Part shown: piece by piece, positions 53,501 to 55,576 of the stretch
Position numbering within the stretch: the first letter of the stretch is position 1
How the letters are laid out: each line of letters begins with the position of its first letter
NCBI RefSeq assembly: GCF_963259705.1
Contig: NC_081846.1
Location: forward strand, 87,742,641-87,806,640
DNA length: 64,000 nucleotides
Direction: 5' to 3'
DNA from: Myotis daubentonii
Taxonomy: Eukaryota > Chordata > Mammalia > Chiroptera > Vespertilionidae
Made by a program: the position numbers and the translations under genes
Notes under the pieces: model-generated
The model's input: the letters and a program-made list of their open reading frames with translations, nothing else
Database searches by the model: none
What the model was told of the DNA's origin: nothing

Positions 53501-54357
53501 ACGCTTGTAAGGATGTAACAAAGCGAGAGGTAACAGCAGTCCCATCGCCTGGAAGCGCAGGACTGCTGGCGTCTGCAGGACGGCTTAGAGCAGGGGTTCT
53601 CAACCTGTGGGTTGCGACCCCTTTGGGGGTCCAAGGACCCTTTCACAGGTCGTTGTGTTTTCAACGACCATCGGAAAACACATATATAATGACATATTGT
53701 TTTTGTGATTAATCACTATGCTTTAATTATGTTCAATTTGTAACAATGAAAATACATCCTGCACATCAGATATTTACATTACGATTCATAACAGTAGCAA
53801 AATTACAGTTATGAAGTAGCAATGAAAATAATTTTATGGTTGGGGGTCACCACAACATGAGGAACTGTATTAAAGGGTCGCGGCATTAGGAAGGTTGAGA
53901 ACCACTGGCTTAGCGGGAAGACTGCTCTCAGAGGGGGTCAGGGCCCAGCAGGGCCAGCCAGCGCTAAATTAGGACAGCTAATTTGCACAGAAATAAAAAA
54001 ATTAGCAGTAATACTTCGGGCTCAAACACAAATGCTGGAAGCACACAAATGGAAAGCCGGGTCTGGGAGGGATGGGGATCTCGGGAGGTCAGGGAGGGCA
54101 GTGGCGCAGCCCCAGCAAGAAGCTGAGGCTAAAGGAGATGGTTGAAGGGTAGGAGGGGAGCAGGGGCGCTGGCGGGGAGGTTGGGCACGGCTAACTGCAG
54201 GATTTGGGGAGACTGAAGAGACTGGAGGCCAGAGGGAGGAGAATCTGGGGACCCGCCCCACACTTGCCCACAGCTCACCTGTGCCAATCTGAGCCTTGAA
54301 CCGATCCTGCAGCCGGGTGACTAGCGCGGATAGGATGTCCATGCCCAGAAGAGCCAC
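889..54357 (-). CDS. CLASP1: CLASP1, partial: 17 internal coding exons
   Basis: Cytoplasmic linker-associated protein 1 binds microtubules through TOG domains, rescues and stabilises plus ends, and acts at kinetochores, the cell cortex and the Golgi (family knowledge). Exons in transcript order: 54357-54279, 52292-52189, 51372-51281, 49000-48925, 40687-40590, 30028-29961, 18508-18356, 14794-14721, 12837-12745, 11806-11661, 10813-10678, 10006-9936, 6183-6124, 4610-4533, 2799-2632, 2098-2049, 1056-889. Every junction is AG/GT, all phases agree, and no stop interrupts the 1,714 nt. By human numbering recalled from memory this is roughly residues 66-636. CLASP1 rather than CLASP2: the exon at 2799-2632 reads AEHLYH where CLASP2 has AEQLFH, the exon at 1056-889 reads AKSK where CLASP2 has AKTR, and the linker matches CLASP1. 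U4atac in the upstream intron is the known CLASP1 arrangement. Both gene ends are missing from the window. Confidence 0.97.
1057..1654 (-). other. CLASP1 intron, unique part
   Basis: Between the last exon seen and the G-rich minisatellite. Nothing recognised. Confidence 0.6.
1655..1985 (+). repeat. G-rich intronic minisatellite
   Basis: Dense ggggctgggg motifs run for about 330 bases. Inside them a unit of about 69 bases (cagggataggagctgg through gggctggtg) occurs twice around 1725-1865, almost identically. The plus strand is G-rich with four-G runs, so the CLASP1 transcript is C-rich here. Long proline/alanine- or glycine-rich open frames across it are composition artefacts. Confidence 0.9.
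2049..2098 (-). CDS. CLASP1: CLASP1 coding exon 16 of 17 seen (basic Ser-rich)
   Basis: This 50-nt exon encodes RPLSAKRSSTGSSASR and shares split codons on both sides (Asn before, Ala after). The acceptor is ctttatttccag and the donor gtaagc. Exons in this part of CLASP genes are alternatively used in other mammals (family knowledge). The donor lies about 60 bases from a G-rich minisatellite in the downstream intron. Confidence 0.94.
2632..2799 (-). CDS. CLASP1: CLASP1 coding exon 15 of 17 seen (TOG2 end, Ser-rich start)
   Basis: This 168-nt exon encodes CYWGFHSHFSREAEHLYHAL, ESSYQKALQSHLKNSDSIVS and LPQSDRSSSSSQESL. The acceptor is ttttcccgag and the donor gtaagg. It closes TOG2 and opens the phosphorylatable serine-rich region. 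AEHLYH and HLKNSD are CLASP1-diagnostic residues. Confidence 0.97.
3156..3430 (-). mobile_element. Ves SINE, diverged
   Basis: The tail-side start (cattgattttcagagag) and the tRNA-like head (gctctaaccatttagagaca) mark an old Ves copy in reverse orientation. An agagat simple repeat has expanded inside it at about 3200-3245. Confidence 0.8.
3881..4092 (-). mobile_element. Ves SINE
   Basis: A near full-length reversed Ves: tattgatttcagagaggaag at the tail side and gagccaaaccagttagggc at the head. The reversed pol III B box is visible (ggaatcgaacccagg). Confidence 0.92.
4533..4610 (-). CDS. CLASP1: CLASP1 coding exon 14 of 17 seen (TOG2)
   Basis: This 78-nt exon encodes HISVLAETIKKGIHDADSEA followed by RIEAR plus AA of a Lys codon. 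The acceptor is aaatgtctag and the donor gtaagt. RIEAR is the CLASP1 form; I recall KVEAR in CLASP2. Confidence 0.96.
6124..6183 (-). CDS. CLASP1: CLASP1 coding exon 13 of 17 seen (TOG2)
   Basis: This 60-nt exon encodes RCFEFLDLLLQEWQTHSLE plus CG of an Arg codon. The acceptor is caattttcag and the donor gtgagc. Phe at the third residue is the CLASP1 form; CLASP2, as I recall it, has Tyr. Confidence 0.96.
6489..6528. repeat. Perfect 15-bp inverted repeat
   Basis: The arms caacacgtggataca (6489-6503) and tgtatccacgtgttg (6514-6528) are exact reverse complements around a 10-base loop. No parent element was recognised. Confidence 0.85.
6631..6795 (+). mobile_element. LTR-like dispersed repeat, short copy
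   Basis: This stretch is about 90 percent identical to 8969-9150 (gtgcccgtaaga, ggatatggggccacctcatg, ggaaaggcgggaacagcagg). The second copy continues into a TATA-bearing segment, so both look like pieces of one retroviral LTR family. Family name unknown to me. Confidence 0.6.
7185..7300 (+). mobile_element. L2 fragment
   Basis: cactcagtaaatctttaaca, ctgctagatgctagagatac and gagctcgacagacaag follow the LINE-2 3' consensus. It is old and diverged. Confidence 0.55.
7306..7419 (+). repeat. Perfect 57-bp tandem duplication
   Basis: Two identical 57-base units (starting gctctaaagcacacagg) lie head to tail at 7306-7362 and 7363-7419. Perfect identity in intronic DNA means a recent duplication or an assembly effect. 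Confidence 0.92.
8115..8440 (+). mobile_element. MLT1-type MaLR LTR
   Basis: cctaatccccaatacatggt, ggagatggagccttccgg, agaagaaacaccagagagct and the ctccagaactga end match the MLT1 LTR layout. Open frames here are relics. Confidence 0.75.
8585..8700 (+). mobile_element. MIR fragment
   Basis: attaagcttttactaagtgc, then ctcaggccaaatagtcagta, fit a decayed MIR SINE. Confidence 0.4.
8969..9365 (+). mobile_element. LTR-like dispersed repeat, long copy
   Basis: It shares its first ~180 bases with 6631-6795, then continues through tgtacactataaagctcctg, which looks like an LTR promoter, into unmatched sequence. No TG...CA ends or target duplication were found, so the limits are approximate. Confidence 0.5.
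9936..10006 (-). CDS. CLASP1: CLASP1 coding exon 12 of 17 seen (TOG2)
   Basis: This 71-nt exon encodes HTHIPRLIPVITSNCTSKSV followed by AVR plus AG of an Arg codon. The acceptor is tttgttcttctcag and the donor gtaaaa. Confidence 0.97.
10678..10813 (-). CDS. CLASP1: CLASP1 coding exon 11 of 17 seen (TOG2)
   Basis: This 136-nt exon encodes HLSSVLGNKFDHGAEAIMPT, IFNLIPNSAKIMATSGVVAV and RLIIR. The acceptor is cttattttag and the donor gtgagt. One base completes the split Gly codon and the exon ends in phase 0. Confidence 0.97.
11661..11806 (-). CDS. CLASP1: CLASP1 coding exon 10 of 17 seen (TOG2)
   Basis: This 146-nt exon encodes LKKIRSLLLAGAAEYDNFFQ, HLRLLDGAFKLSAKDLRSQV and VREACITLG. The acceptor is atcccattag and the donor gtaagg; it leaves two bases (GG) for the next exon. 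This is core TOG2. Confidence 0.97.
12745..12837 (-). CDS. CLASP1: CLASP1 coding exon 9 of 17 seen (TOG2)
   Basis: This 93-nt exon (31 whole codons) encodes IYSSRDLEESINKIREILSD followed by DKHDWEQRVNA. The acceptor is attttgcttacag and the donor gtaagc. It is the first HEAT unit of TOG2. Confidence 0.97.
12994..13206 (+). mobile_element. Non-autonomous hAT element (213 bp)
   Basis: Terminal repeats cagctgtgggcaaact and agtttgcccacccctg (reverse complement caggggtgggcaaact) are flanked by a perfect 8-bp target duplication, tcctagag, at 12986-12993 and 13207-13214. It has an internal A tract and no coding capacity. Confidence 0.92.
13602..14115 (+). mobile_element. HeliBat-type non-autonomous Helitron
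   Basis: It begins tctatatatataaaagcct, ends in a hairpin (gtgcacaaatccatgcac) followed by ctag, and lies between A and T, as Helitrons do. The 514-bp interior is GC-rich, with open frames that have no homologue I recognise. It sits in the intron between the exons at 14721-14794 and 12745-12837. Confidence 0.9.
14721..14794 (-). CDS. CLASP1: CLASP1 coding exon 8 of 17 seen (start of TOG2)
   Basis: This 74-nt exon encodes APKEGAGAVDEEDFIKAFDD then VPAVQ, leading into TOG2. The acceptor is aattttttatag and the donor gtgagt. Two bases complete the split Ala codon and the exon ends in phase 0. Pro replaces Ala at the second residue relative to the human form I recall. Confidence 0.96.
14945..15135 (-). 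mobile_element. Ves SINE, truncated
   Basis: The tail side starts tatgtttttattgattttag and the body runs to gacctcctggttcatgggt. The tRNA-like head is missing, and the LTR at 15172 begins just beyond. Confidence 0.85.
15172..15954 (-). mobile_element. Solo LTR of an ERVK-like endogenous retrovirus
   Basis: The 783-bp unit starts tgccgggg and ends ccggca on the plus strand, with a perfect 6-bp duplication atttcc at 15166-15171 and 15955-15960. Read on the minus strand it begins tgccgggagccggtcc and has a TATA box (ggtataaatacagatgc) about 310 bases before its end. Degenerate ctccag/caggttc repeats fill 15260-15490. No internal viral sequence is present, so recombination between two LTRs probably removed the provirus. 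The class is inferred from the 6-bp duplication. Confidence 0.85.
16286..16350 (+). repeat. Two-copy ~32-bp tandem repeat
   Basis: gtcctgctggaaccc occurs twice with similar following bases (gcacagaaaagggg, cacacggacaaggg). Confidence 0.75.
16805..17195 (+). mobile_element. L1 3' end
   Basis: gatgaacctcaaaaacatgc, tggtggccaggggctgggag, ttcttttggggtgaggaaac and gtgaatttaagctcaataac follow old mammalian L1 3' UTRs in order, ending in an A-rich tail. Confidence 0.8.
17843..18134 (+). mobile_element. SPIN-like hAT element, longest form
   Basis: It starts cagcggttctcaacctgtgg and ends ggttgagaaccactg. Flanks gcctacag and tcctacag are a 7/8 target duplication. It carries the AT-rich core (gtgattaatcactatgcttt) in full. 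SPIN elements entered several tetrapod genomes, including vespertilionid bats, by horizontal transfer (established knowledge). Confidence 0.92.
18356..18508 (-). CDS. CLASP1: CLASP1 coding exon 7 of 17 seen (Ser-rich linker)
   Basis: This 153-nt exon encodes DKNFDDEDSVDGNRPSSASS, then STSSKAPPSSRRNAGMGTTR, then RFGSSTLGSKSS. It is the low-complexity linker between TOG1 and TOG2, and the SRRN-GMGTTRR run is typical of CLASP1, not CLASP2. The acceptor is gtgcttactcttcag and the donor gtaatt. Phe replaces Leu after TTRR, and Ala replaces Val after RRN, relative to the human form I recall. Confidence 0.96.
18838..18990 (+). mobile_element. Ves SINE, internally shortened
   Basis: ctgccggcccggctcagggg, then aatccccagcgtgggacgtg, then the ctctct tract, ending aatcaataaaaatatac. 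The B-box region is missing. Confidence 0.8.
19005..19203 (+). mobile_element. Bat L1 3' UTR fragment
   Basis: gacatagacaataggggggt, ggtcaatgggggaaaaggag and atgtaatactttcaacaata precede an A-rich tail. The same layout recurs at 34220-34410. Confidence 0.75.
19370..20400. mobile_element. Old L1M-type fragment
   Basis: ttcccatttaccccacacac, ttattaactaaaatccatcg, tctgttccagatcccactaa, tttatgggtttggggaagga and ctccagccctaaaatcagcc appear in the order of an ancient mammalian L1 fragment I recall. Orientation was not resolved. Confidence 0.55.
19780..19845 (+). repeat. (CATCA)n microsatellite
   Basis: About 13 uninterrupted copies of a 5-base catca unit lie within the old L1 fragment, at a point where the ancestral L1 already had catcacatca. 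Confidence 0.95.
20484..20650 (+). mobile_element. MIR fragment
   Basis: catttacccctcacagtggt, then gcaggaattactatcccca and gctgagagacaagctatca, fit a diverged MIR core. Confidence 0.45.
21277..21557 (+). mobile_element. Tc1/mariner-type miniature element (281 bp)
   Basis: The ends are an 18-bp perfect terminal inverted repeat, cagtggggccttgactta, flanked by TA on both sides. The interior has long degenerate inverted arms rich in ctcgta/ctcgaa motifs and no coding capacity. Confidence 0.9.
23957..24162 (-). mobile_element. Ves SINE
   Basis: Reversed copy from gtttttatttcagagaggaa to actaacccaaaccgactggc, with the A- and B-box region recognisable. Confidence 0.9.
24265..24895 (+). mobile_element. 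LTR-like repeat, copy 1
   Basis: Its last ~150 bases (attttgctccccagcaactg, catcagtttggctt, aataaaatcataaaaattct, atgttgacac) recur at 55850-56065. A polyA-signal-like aataaa and a closing tgacac suggest an LTR. Family unknown. Confidence 0.5.
25001..25226 (+). mobile_element. Ves SINE
   Basis: Full-length: gccctaaccggtttggctca, B box gggttcaattctgg, paired gatgtttctctct blocks, tail aaaaaatcaataaaatat plus poly-A. Confidence 0.93.
25396..25439 (-). repeat. 44-bp inverted copy of L1/HAL1 sequence
   Basis: The reverse complement matches 26251-26294 at 43 of 44 bases. This is the only part of the nearby L1/HAL1 found in inverted orientation. Confidence 0.85.
26391..26597 (-). mobile_element. 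Ves SINE
   Basis: Reversed copy from atattttattgatttcagag to gagccaaactggctagggc, within the HAL1-like element. Confidence 0.92.
26598..26672 (-). mobile_element. Ves SINE fragment
   Basis: A second tail-side fragment (tttcagagaggaagagagag to gagaatcactgatggga) abuts the first. Similar flanks (gtgtggcacgttttt before 26391, gcgtggcatgttttt after 26670) suggest both share one target duplication. Confidence 0.8.
27068..27300 (+). mobile_element. Non-autonomous hAT element (233 bp)
   Basis: Ends cagtgatggcgaact and atcgccattactg are imperfect terminal inverted repeats; flanks gtataaga and gtataagg are a 7/8 target duplication. It is a different family from SPIN. Confidence 0.88.
28900..29800 (+). 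mobile_element. L2 LINE 3' region, split by SPIN
   Basis: accacatgccagggactttg before the SPIN copy, and gggcctggaggccatgatga, gatgggaaacgtctggagga and ctgattgctgtgtga after it, follow the L2 3' end in order. Confidence 0.7.
29171..29348 (-). mobile_element. SPIN-like hAT element, one end lost
   Basis: It starts cagtggttctcaaccttcct and runs through gctactgttatgaatcgtaa, then jumps to gttcgcgacccacag and stops before the terminal repeat. It lies inside the L2. Confidence 0.85.
29961..30028 (-). CDS. CLASP1: CLASP1 coding exon 6 of 17 seen (end of TOG1)
   Basis: This 68-nt exon encodes LNLIFTKFDEVQKSGNMIQS followed by AN. The acceptor is cattcatacag and the donor gtgagt. One base completes Arg from the preceding exon and one G is left over for the Asp codon of the next exon. 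Leu-Ile replaces the Val-Ile I recall in human. Confidence 0.96.
30120..30330 (+). mobile_element. MIR SINE
   Basis: caagcacttactatcggtca, ttattaccatccccatttta, cagatcaggaaatcaaga and cacagcttgcataggtgaca follow the MIR consensus. It lies about 90 bases from the exon at 29961-30028. Confidence 0.85.
31374..31460 (+). mobile_element. Ves SINE, head only
   Basis: tagccccaccagtgttgctc to attcccggtcagagcacatg is the tRNA-like part with A and B boxes; the tail is missing and a hAT-like segment follows. Confidence 0.8.
31461..31795 (-). mobile_element. hAT-like transposon end
   Basis: Read on the minus strand the right end gives catgtcaaactcaaagg then gtgggccgcaaaag, the style of bat hAT termini. 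The partner end and target duplication were not found. Confidence 0.5.
32154..32334 (+). mobile_element. Non-autonomous hAT element (~181 bp)
   Basis: It begins cagtggtcagcaaactcatt and ends ccgcaatttgccaccacggc. Flanks ctctaagc and gtctaagc are a 7/8 target duplication. The interior has gagccgcatgtggctcgc, typical of this hAT class. Confidence 0.85.
32400..33544 (+). mobile_element. L1 ORF1-region fragment, interrupted
   Basis: The match is clearest from 32880 on: gaaatgaaaagtacaataat, aaaattcactagggactca, gcagtgggatgacatattca and ccaccaagaattctataacc are L1 ORF1 landmarks. Stops and gaps run throughout. SPIN at 32655 splits it. Confidence 0.7.
32655..32866 (-). mobile_element. SPIN-like hAT element, deletion form A
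   Basis: Perfect 8-bp target duplication aactagag at 32647-32654 and 32867-32874. It has lost the AT-rich core between the catcctgcatatc and cttaggcgacccc blocks. The copy at 60916 has the same joint. Confidence 0.93.
33545..33800 (+). mobile_element. Ves SINE, variant tail
   Basis: tgccctagcctttttggttc to caacagaaaaatatcctcgg. The tail (aaaaatatcctcgggtga) differs from the usual form and recurs at 46975-47195, so it is a subfamily. Confidence 0.85.
33852..34062 (+). mobile_element. Ves SINE
   Basis: gccctagctggtttggctca to aatcaataaaaatatatatt, nearly full-length. Confidence 0.92.
34065..34420 (+). mobile_element. L1 3' end and 3' UTR
   Basis: gcatggatggacctggagag, gattatgctaagcaaaata-like sequence and tcactcatatgtggaatcta (ORF2 end), then acacagacaatagtgtaaag and atctgtaaagtgtcaacaat (3' UTR) before an A-rich tail. 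Confidence 0.75.
34425..35390 (+). mobile_element. L1 ORF2 fragment, split by SPIN
   Basis: A conceptual reading has FEMNENEN, DAAKVEL and LGKDL islands between many stops, as in the ORF2 endonuclease-RT linker. It is inactive. Confidence 0.6.
34994..35215 (+). mobile_element. SPIN-like hAT element, deletion form B
   Basis: cagcggttctcaacctatgg to ggttaagaaccactg; flanks ccctaaag and ccctaagg. The joint aacaatgaaattgggggtca, which removes the tccagata-side core, is shared with the copy at 55577. Confidence 0.92.
35398..35628 (+). mobile_element. Ves SINE
   Basis: cccagccagtgtagagcatt to aatcaataaaaatatatttt; the head has a small internal duplication around gagcattaa. Confidence 0.88.
35640..36420 (+). 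mobile_element. HAL1-like fragment
   Basis: caagcaatgaaaatggtct, gaaaatgactttcaacctag, gagaaagctaatggaggata and agagagaaaaccaaaagaga match the late ORF1 part of HAL1 in order. A run of 16 C and an A run lie at 36075-36103. Confidence 0.55.
38321..38550 (+). mobile_element. Ves SINE with expanded CT tract
   Basis: ggccctggctggtgtggctc to the poly-A at 38531. The normal ctctct block has become an uninterrupted (CT)n run at about 38460-38508. Confidence 0.9.
40590..40687 (-). CDS. CLASP1: CLASP1 coding exon 5 of 17 seen (TOG1)
   Basis: This 98-nt exon encodes VRDAAINSLVEIYRHVGERV and ends RADLSKKGLPQS plus CG of the next Arg codon. The acceptor is tacatctag and the donor gtgagt. It lies between two long introns: 8.2 kb upstream, which carries the MTHFS-bearing Helitron, and 10.6 kb downstream, which carries many L1 and Ves copies. 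Confidence 0.97.
41240..41475 (+). mobile_element. L2 fragment
   Basis: caaggaatgttctatgggga, gagggcctgggagcagagtg and gaagggcgtgagcctcagga resemble L2. It is very diverged. Confidence 0.4.
42205..42480 (+). repeat. ~58-bp minisatellite in Helitron
   Basis: About five copies of a unit with aggctgtccgcagtccggga and tgtgaccctgccaggcgggg. Overlapping open frames on both strands come from this repeat. Confidence 0.92.
42647..42768 (+). pseudogene. MTHFS: Captured MTHFS exon 1 inside a Helitron
   Basis: MTHFS makes 5,10-methenyltetrahydrofolate from 5-formyltetrahydrofolate. From an ATG at 42647 the frame opens MAVVTAVS. A one-base loss near 42671 then shifts it. The next frame reads AKRSLQAELK, a TAG stop where other MTHFS genes have Gln, then RLQAISAQEWLRKICLLAQK and V. 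This parallels human MTHFS exon 1 as I recall it (AKRSLRGELKQRLRAMSAEE and onward). Similarity ends at AAGGTG (42768), about where exon 1 ends. The GC-rich flanks may be captured 5' UTR and intron 1. The frameshift and stop make it a non-coding relic. It sits inside the Helitron at 41611-43831. Confidence 0.8.
43609..43730 (+). mobile_element. Mariner-like end fragment within Helitron
   Basis: acagggtgtccccccaaaat then gtatacacactttgaatacc resembles a mariner terminal repeat. Only one end was found. Confidence 0.5.
43832..44180 (+). mobile_element. HeliBat-type Helitron, 3' end lost
   Basis: tatatatataaaaggctaat and gtcgctatgatgcgcactga are a HeliBat 5' end starting right after the previous element's ctag. 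No hairpin-ctag end was found, so the right limit is approximate. A (cccag)n run is at 44096-44132. Confidence 0.75.
44280..44450 (+). mobile_element. MIR SINE
   Basis: gtaaagcgttttcccgtgcc, catctcatttgatcctcaca and gaaaatggagatttagaaag follow MIR. Confidence 0.7.
44671..44876 (+). mobile_element. Short HeliBat-type Helitron (~206 bp)
   Basis: tctatacatataaaaggcta at the start, hairpin gtgcagaaatctgcgcac, then tgggccactag and T. It is among the shortest forms that keep both ends. Confidence 0.9.
45998..46212 (+). mobile_element. Ves SINE
   Basis: gagctcgatctgtgtggctc to aatcaataaaaacattttt. The B box is altered (ggttgaattcc). Confidence 0.9.
46975..47195 (+). mobile_element. Ves SINE, variant tail
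   Basis: tcctggccggttgctcagtg to gtggaaaatagcctcaggtg; same variant tail type as 33545-33800. Confidence 0.85.
47984..48182 (+). mobile_element. Ves SINE, diverged
   Basis: ggccctggctgggattcagt, B box aggtttgatcccc, ctctct tract and A/T-rich tail. The middle is shortened. Confidence 0.85.
48925..49000 (-). CDS. CLASP1: CLASP1 coding exon 4 of 17 seen (TOG1)
   Basis: This 76-nt exon encodes SGAHTLTLNKIVPHICNLLG followed by DPNSQ. The acceptor is ttgttttcag and the donor gtgagt. One base completes Ala from the preceding exon and the exon ends in phase 0. His and Asn replace the Gln and Ser I recall in human CLASP1. Confidence 0.96.
49597..49822 (+). mobile_element. Ves SINE with long target duplication
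   Basis: agccctatccggcttggctc to aatcaataaagaaatatatt. Flanks agtgaaactactacgatc (49578 on) and agtgaaactactacaatc (49824 on) are a target duplication of at least 18 bases with one difference. Confidence 0.94.
50112..51232 (+). mobile_element. L1 ORF2 end and 3' UTR, split by U2 pseudogene
   Basis: ccacacacatatcaaaatgg, cattgctggtgggaatgtaa, catagcagctttatttgtaa, gaattctactcggcaataaa and ggactagtggctgccagagg are L1 landmarks in order, ending in an A-rich tail. Inactive. Confidence 0.85.
50371..50569 (+). pseudogene. Retroposed U2 snRNA pseudogene, 5' truncated
   Basis: From gatca at 50371 the sequence follows U2 snRNA from about its 24th base, with a short gap. It includes tcttatcagtttaa, atttttggagg at the Sm region, and the 3' part ending gtgcaccc at 50526. 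Many substitutions make it non-functional. About 43 unrelated bases follow U2. Twelve-base copies of aaaactaaaaat flank it at 50359-50370 and 50570-50581, the mark of L1-driven insertion. The target was itself an old L1. Confidence 0.85.
51281..51372 (-). CDS. CLASP1: CLASP1 coding exon 3 of 17 seen (TOG1)
   Basis: This 92-nt exon encodes YVWDRMLGGFKHKNFRTREG followed by MCVCLVATLNA. The acceptor is cctccgcag and the donor gtaagt; it ends with two bases (GC) of the Ala codon. The Met, Val and Val after REG are conservative changes from the Ile, Leu and Ile I recall in human. The exon is CpG-rich compared with its intronic surroundings. Confidence 0.96.
51537..51690 (+). mobile_element. MIR fragment
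   Basis: tttcattctcccaacgaccc, gctgcccccatttcacgggt and gaggaaagggaggtcgcaaa follow MIR. It lies about 165 bases upstream, in transcript sense, of the exon at 51281-51372. Confidence 0.6.
52189..52292 (-). CDS. CLASP1: CLASP1 coding exon 2 of 17 seen (TOG1)
   Basis: This 104-nt exon encodes VLPSLIDRLGDAKDSVREQD and ends with MDQAANPQ, a TOG1 HEAT repeat. The acceptor is attttcag and the donor gtaggg. Two bases complete the split Val codon and the exon ends in phase 0. The sequence matches CLASP family proteins almost residue for residue. Confidence 0.97.
52446..52675 (+). mobile_element. Ves SINE, young-looking
   Basis: gtagctggtttggctcagta to aatcaataaaatatatttta; closest in the window to a clean Ves consensus. 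taaaaccaccaatccc flanks it at about 52412 and 52684, with extra bases between the left copy and the head. Confidence 0.93.
52676..54278 (-). other. CLASP1 intron, 52.7-54.3 kb
   Basis: Only the SPIN copy at 53591 was recognised. A 140-codon frame running through the exon at 54279 is read-through into intron. Confidence 0.6.
53591..53907 (+). mobile_element. SPIN-like hAT element, full core
   Basis: caggggttctcaacctgtgg to ggttgagaaccactg; flanks gcttagag and gcttagcg. It keeps the whole AT-rich core, as does the copy at 17843. Confidence 0.93.
54279..54357 (-). CDS. CLASP1: CLASP1 coding exon 1 of 17 seen (TOG1)
   Basis: This 79-nt exon begins with VALLGMDILSALV and ends with FKAQIGT, a HEAT-repeat segment of TOG1. 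The acceptor reads cattcattgcag and the donor gtgagc. It starts in phase 0 and ends with one extra base (G) that is completed by the next exon. The second residue is Ala where I recall Val in human CLASP1; CLASP2 also has Ala, so this exon alone does not separate the paralogues. The preceding exon, which should carry the start codon, was not found up to 64000. Confidence 0.96.
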
Positions 54358-54603
54358 CTGCAATGAATGGGAAACACCGAGACCCCGTGAGCAGCCGGCC
54401 TCAGCCCCAGGGCTCTCGCCCAGCAGCTCCCAGGGCGCCCCCACATTTCTGGCTCAAGCGCTGTCCCAGGGCCCAGACAGCGCGAGCCGACTGGCAAGAT
54501 TACACTGGTCATCAAGAGGGCTGCTCTTGTACAAATAGAGCCGTTTAGTTTCAAAAGAAAACGGTCGGAGGCGAAAAACGAAATAAAAAGCTCCTACAGC
54601 CTG

Positions 54604-54689
54604 GCTACAAGTCCCGTGAGCCCAGAATGGGAGAATAAGACGCAGCCCCGCCCCCTGGCCCCGCCCCAGCGAGGAGCGCATATGCAAAT
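54604..54689 (+). promoter_or_regulatory. RNU4ATAC: Distal sequence element of U4atac (octamer, SPH-like, GC boxes)
   Basis: A perfect octamer (atgcaaat, Oct-1 site) lies at 54682-54689, 224 bases upstream of the RNA start, the usual place for an snRNA enhancer. An SPH/ZNF143-like match, gctacaagtcccgtgagcc, is at 54604-54622. Two Sp1-type GC boxes lie between them at about 54648-54666. A second, reversed SPH-like sequence is at about 54784-54798. Confidence 0.8.
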
Positions 54690-54844
54690 TGTCTCGTGGC
54701 TGGCGCGTGGCCTCCTGGGTAAAACCGAGCGGGCCTCTTTGCTCTCTCAAAAGCCTCAGAAAACTAGGAGTTGGTAGTTTGCTTTGGGAGCTGCAGTCAA
54801 CTTAAGTGCACTAACGCGCAGCGAGGCCGGGACTTGCAAATTAG

Positions 54845-54863
54845 TCACCACAACCCAACCAGG
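54845..54863 (+). promoter_or_regulatory. RNU4ATAC: Proximal sequence element (PSE) of U4atac
   Basis: The sequence tcaccacaacccaaccagg lies at -61 to -43 from the RNA start, the SNAPc-binding position of RNA polymerase II snRNA genes. Its start, TCACC, matches the PSE consensus; the rest is diverged. There is no TATA box at -30 to -25, as expected for Pol II; the tatata at about 54893-54898 is too close to the start to act as one. Confidence 0.7.
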
Positions 54864-54905
54864 TATTGGCCAGCACTGCCAGCGGCGCACCCTATATACG
54901 ATGCC

Positions 54906-55034
54906 AACCATCCTTTTCTTGGGGTTGCGCTACTGTCCAATGAACGCCTAGTGAGGGCAGTACTGCTAACGCCGAAACAACACATACGCATCAGGCTGAG
55001 CTCTGCTTTGCCTTGGTGCAATTTTTGGAACAAT
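54906..55034 (+). ncRNA. RNU4ATAC: U4atac snRNA (minor spliceosome)
   Basis: U4atac pairs with U6atac in the di-snRNP of the minor spliceosome, which removes U12-type introns. The 129-nt sequence begins aaccatccttttcttggggt, as in human U4atac recalled from memory, and stays close to it through the 5' stem-loop. The k-turn halves (ccaatga and gtgaggg) that bind the 15.5K/SNU13 protein are intact. The Sm site aatttttgg is at 55020-55028. The bases at RNA positions 30, 50, 51 and 55, which are sites of human disease mutations, are all unchanged G. Differences sit at positions 39 and 43, and in the 3' half before the Sm site, which is one base shorter than human. It lies in a CLASP1 intron on the opposite strand, the arrangement known in human. 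Intact motifs plus a promoter argue for a functional gene over a pseudogene. Confidence 0.95.
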
Positions 55035-55043
55035 TACAAACCC

Positions 55044-55059
55044 GTCATTTAAAACTAAT
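55044..55059 (+). terminator. RNU4ATAC: 3' box-like snRNA processing signal
   Basis: gtcatttaaaactaat begins 10 bases after the RNA end. It resembles the snRNA 3' box (GTTT, short spacer, AAA, purine) in place and composition. The match is partial. Confidence 0.55.
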
Positions 55060-55576
55060 CAATTCACAATGAATTATGACCATCTCACTGACAGTGTTGT
55101 TGCGTGTGCCACCTGCTGGCCAAACTAACCGGGCACCTCCAGGAGACTAGCTTCACCTTTCTTTTCTAATTTTGGGGGTGACATGTCCTGCCCGTTTTTT
55201 TTCCTTCTTGCTCAACCCTCCACTACCACTCCAGCCCTTTAAACACCGCCCCCTCCCATCTGTTAGCCTGCTCCCTGAGTCTGTCTCTATTTTAGTAGGC
55301 ATCTCAAATTTTAGTATGTTTTACTTTCTTATACTTAACCTAGGTTGTAGGCTGCATGTTCACTTCAAAATGTGCAAATAACTCACTTCACAAATATGCC
55401 CTTGTACTTCAACATCATGTATTAGACCATTGAGCCAGTTATGGAAAGATCCATTAGCCATCATAAAAATGATGGCAATATAAGCCCTGGGGAGTCACAC
55501 TCAGGCATGGAATTTCTTTAGTAAAGACTTATTTTTTGTCAAGAAAGCCCTGTCCCTTGTTTCTGTACATCTAGGT

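Noticed and set aside
54892..54899. ctatatac as a TATA box for U4atac
   Set aside because: It is 7-14 bases from the RNA start, too close for a U6-type TATA, and U4atac is made by RNA polymerase II.
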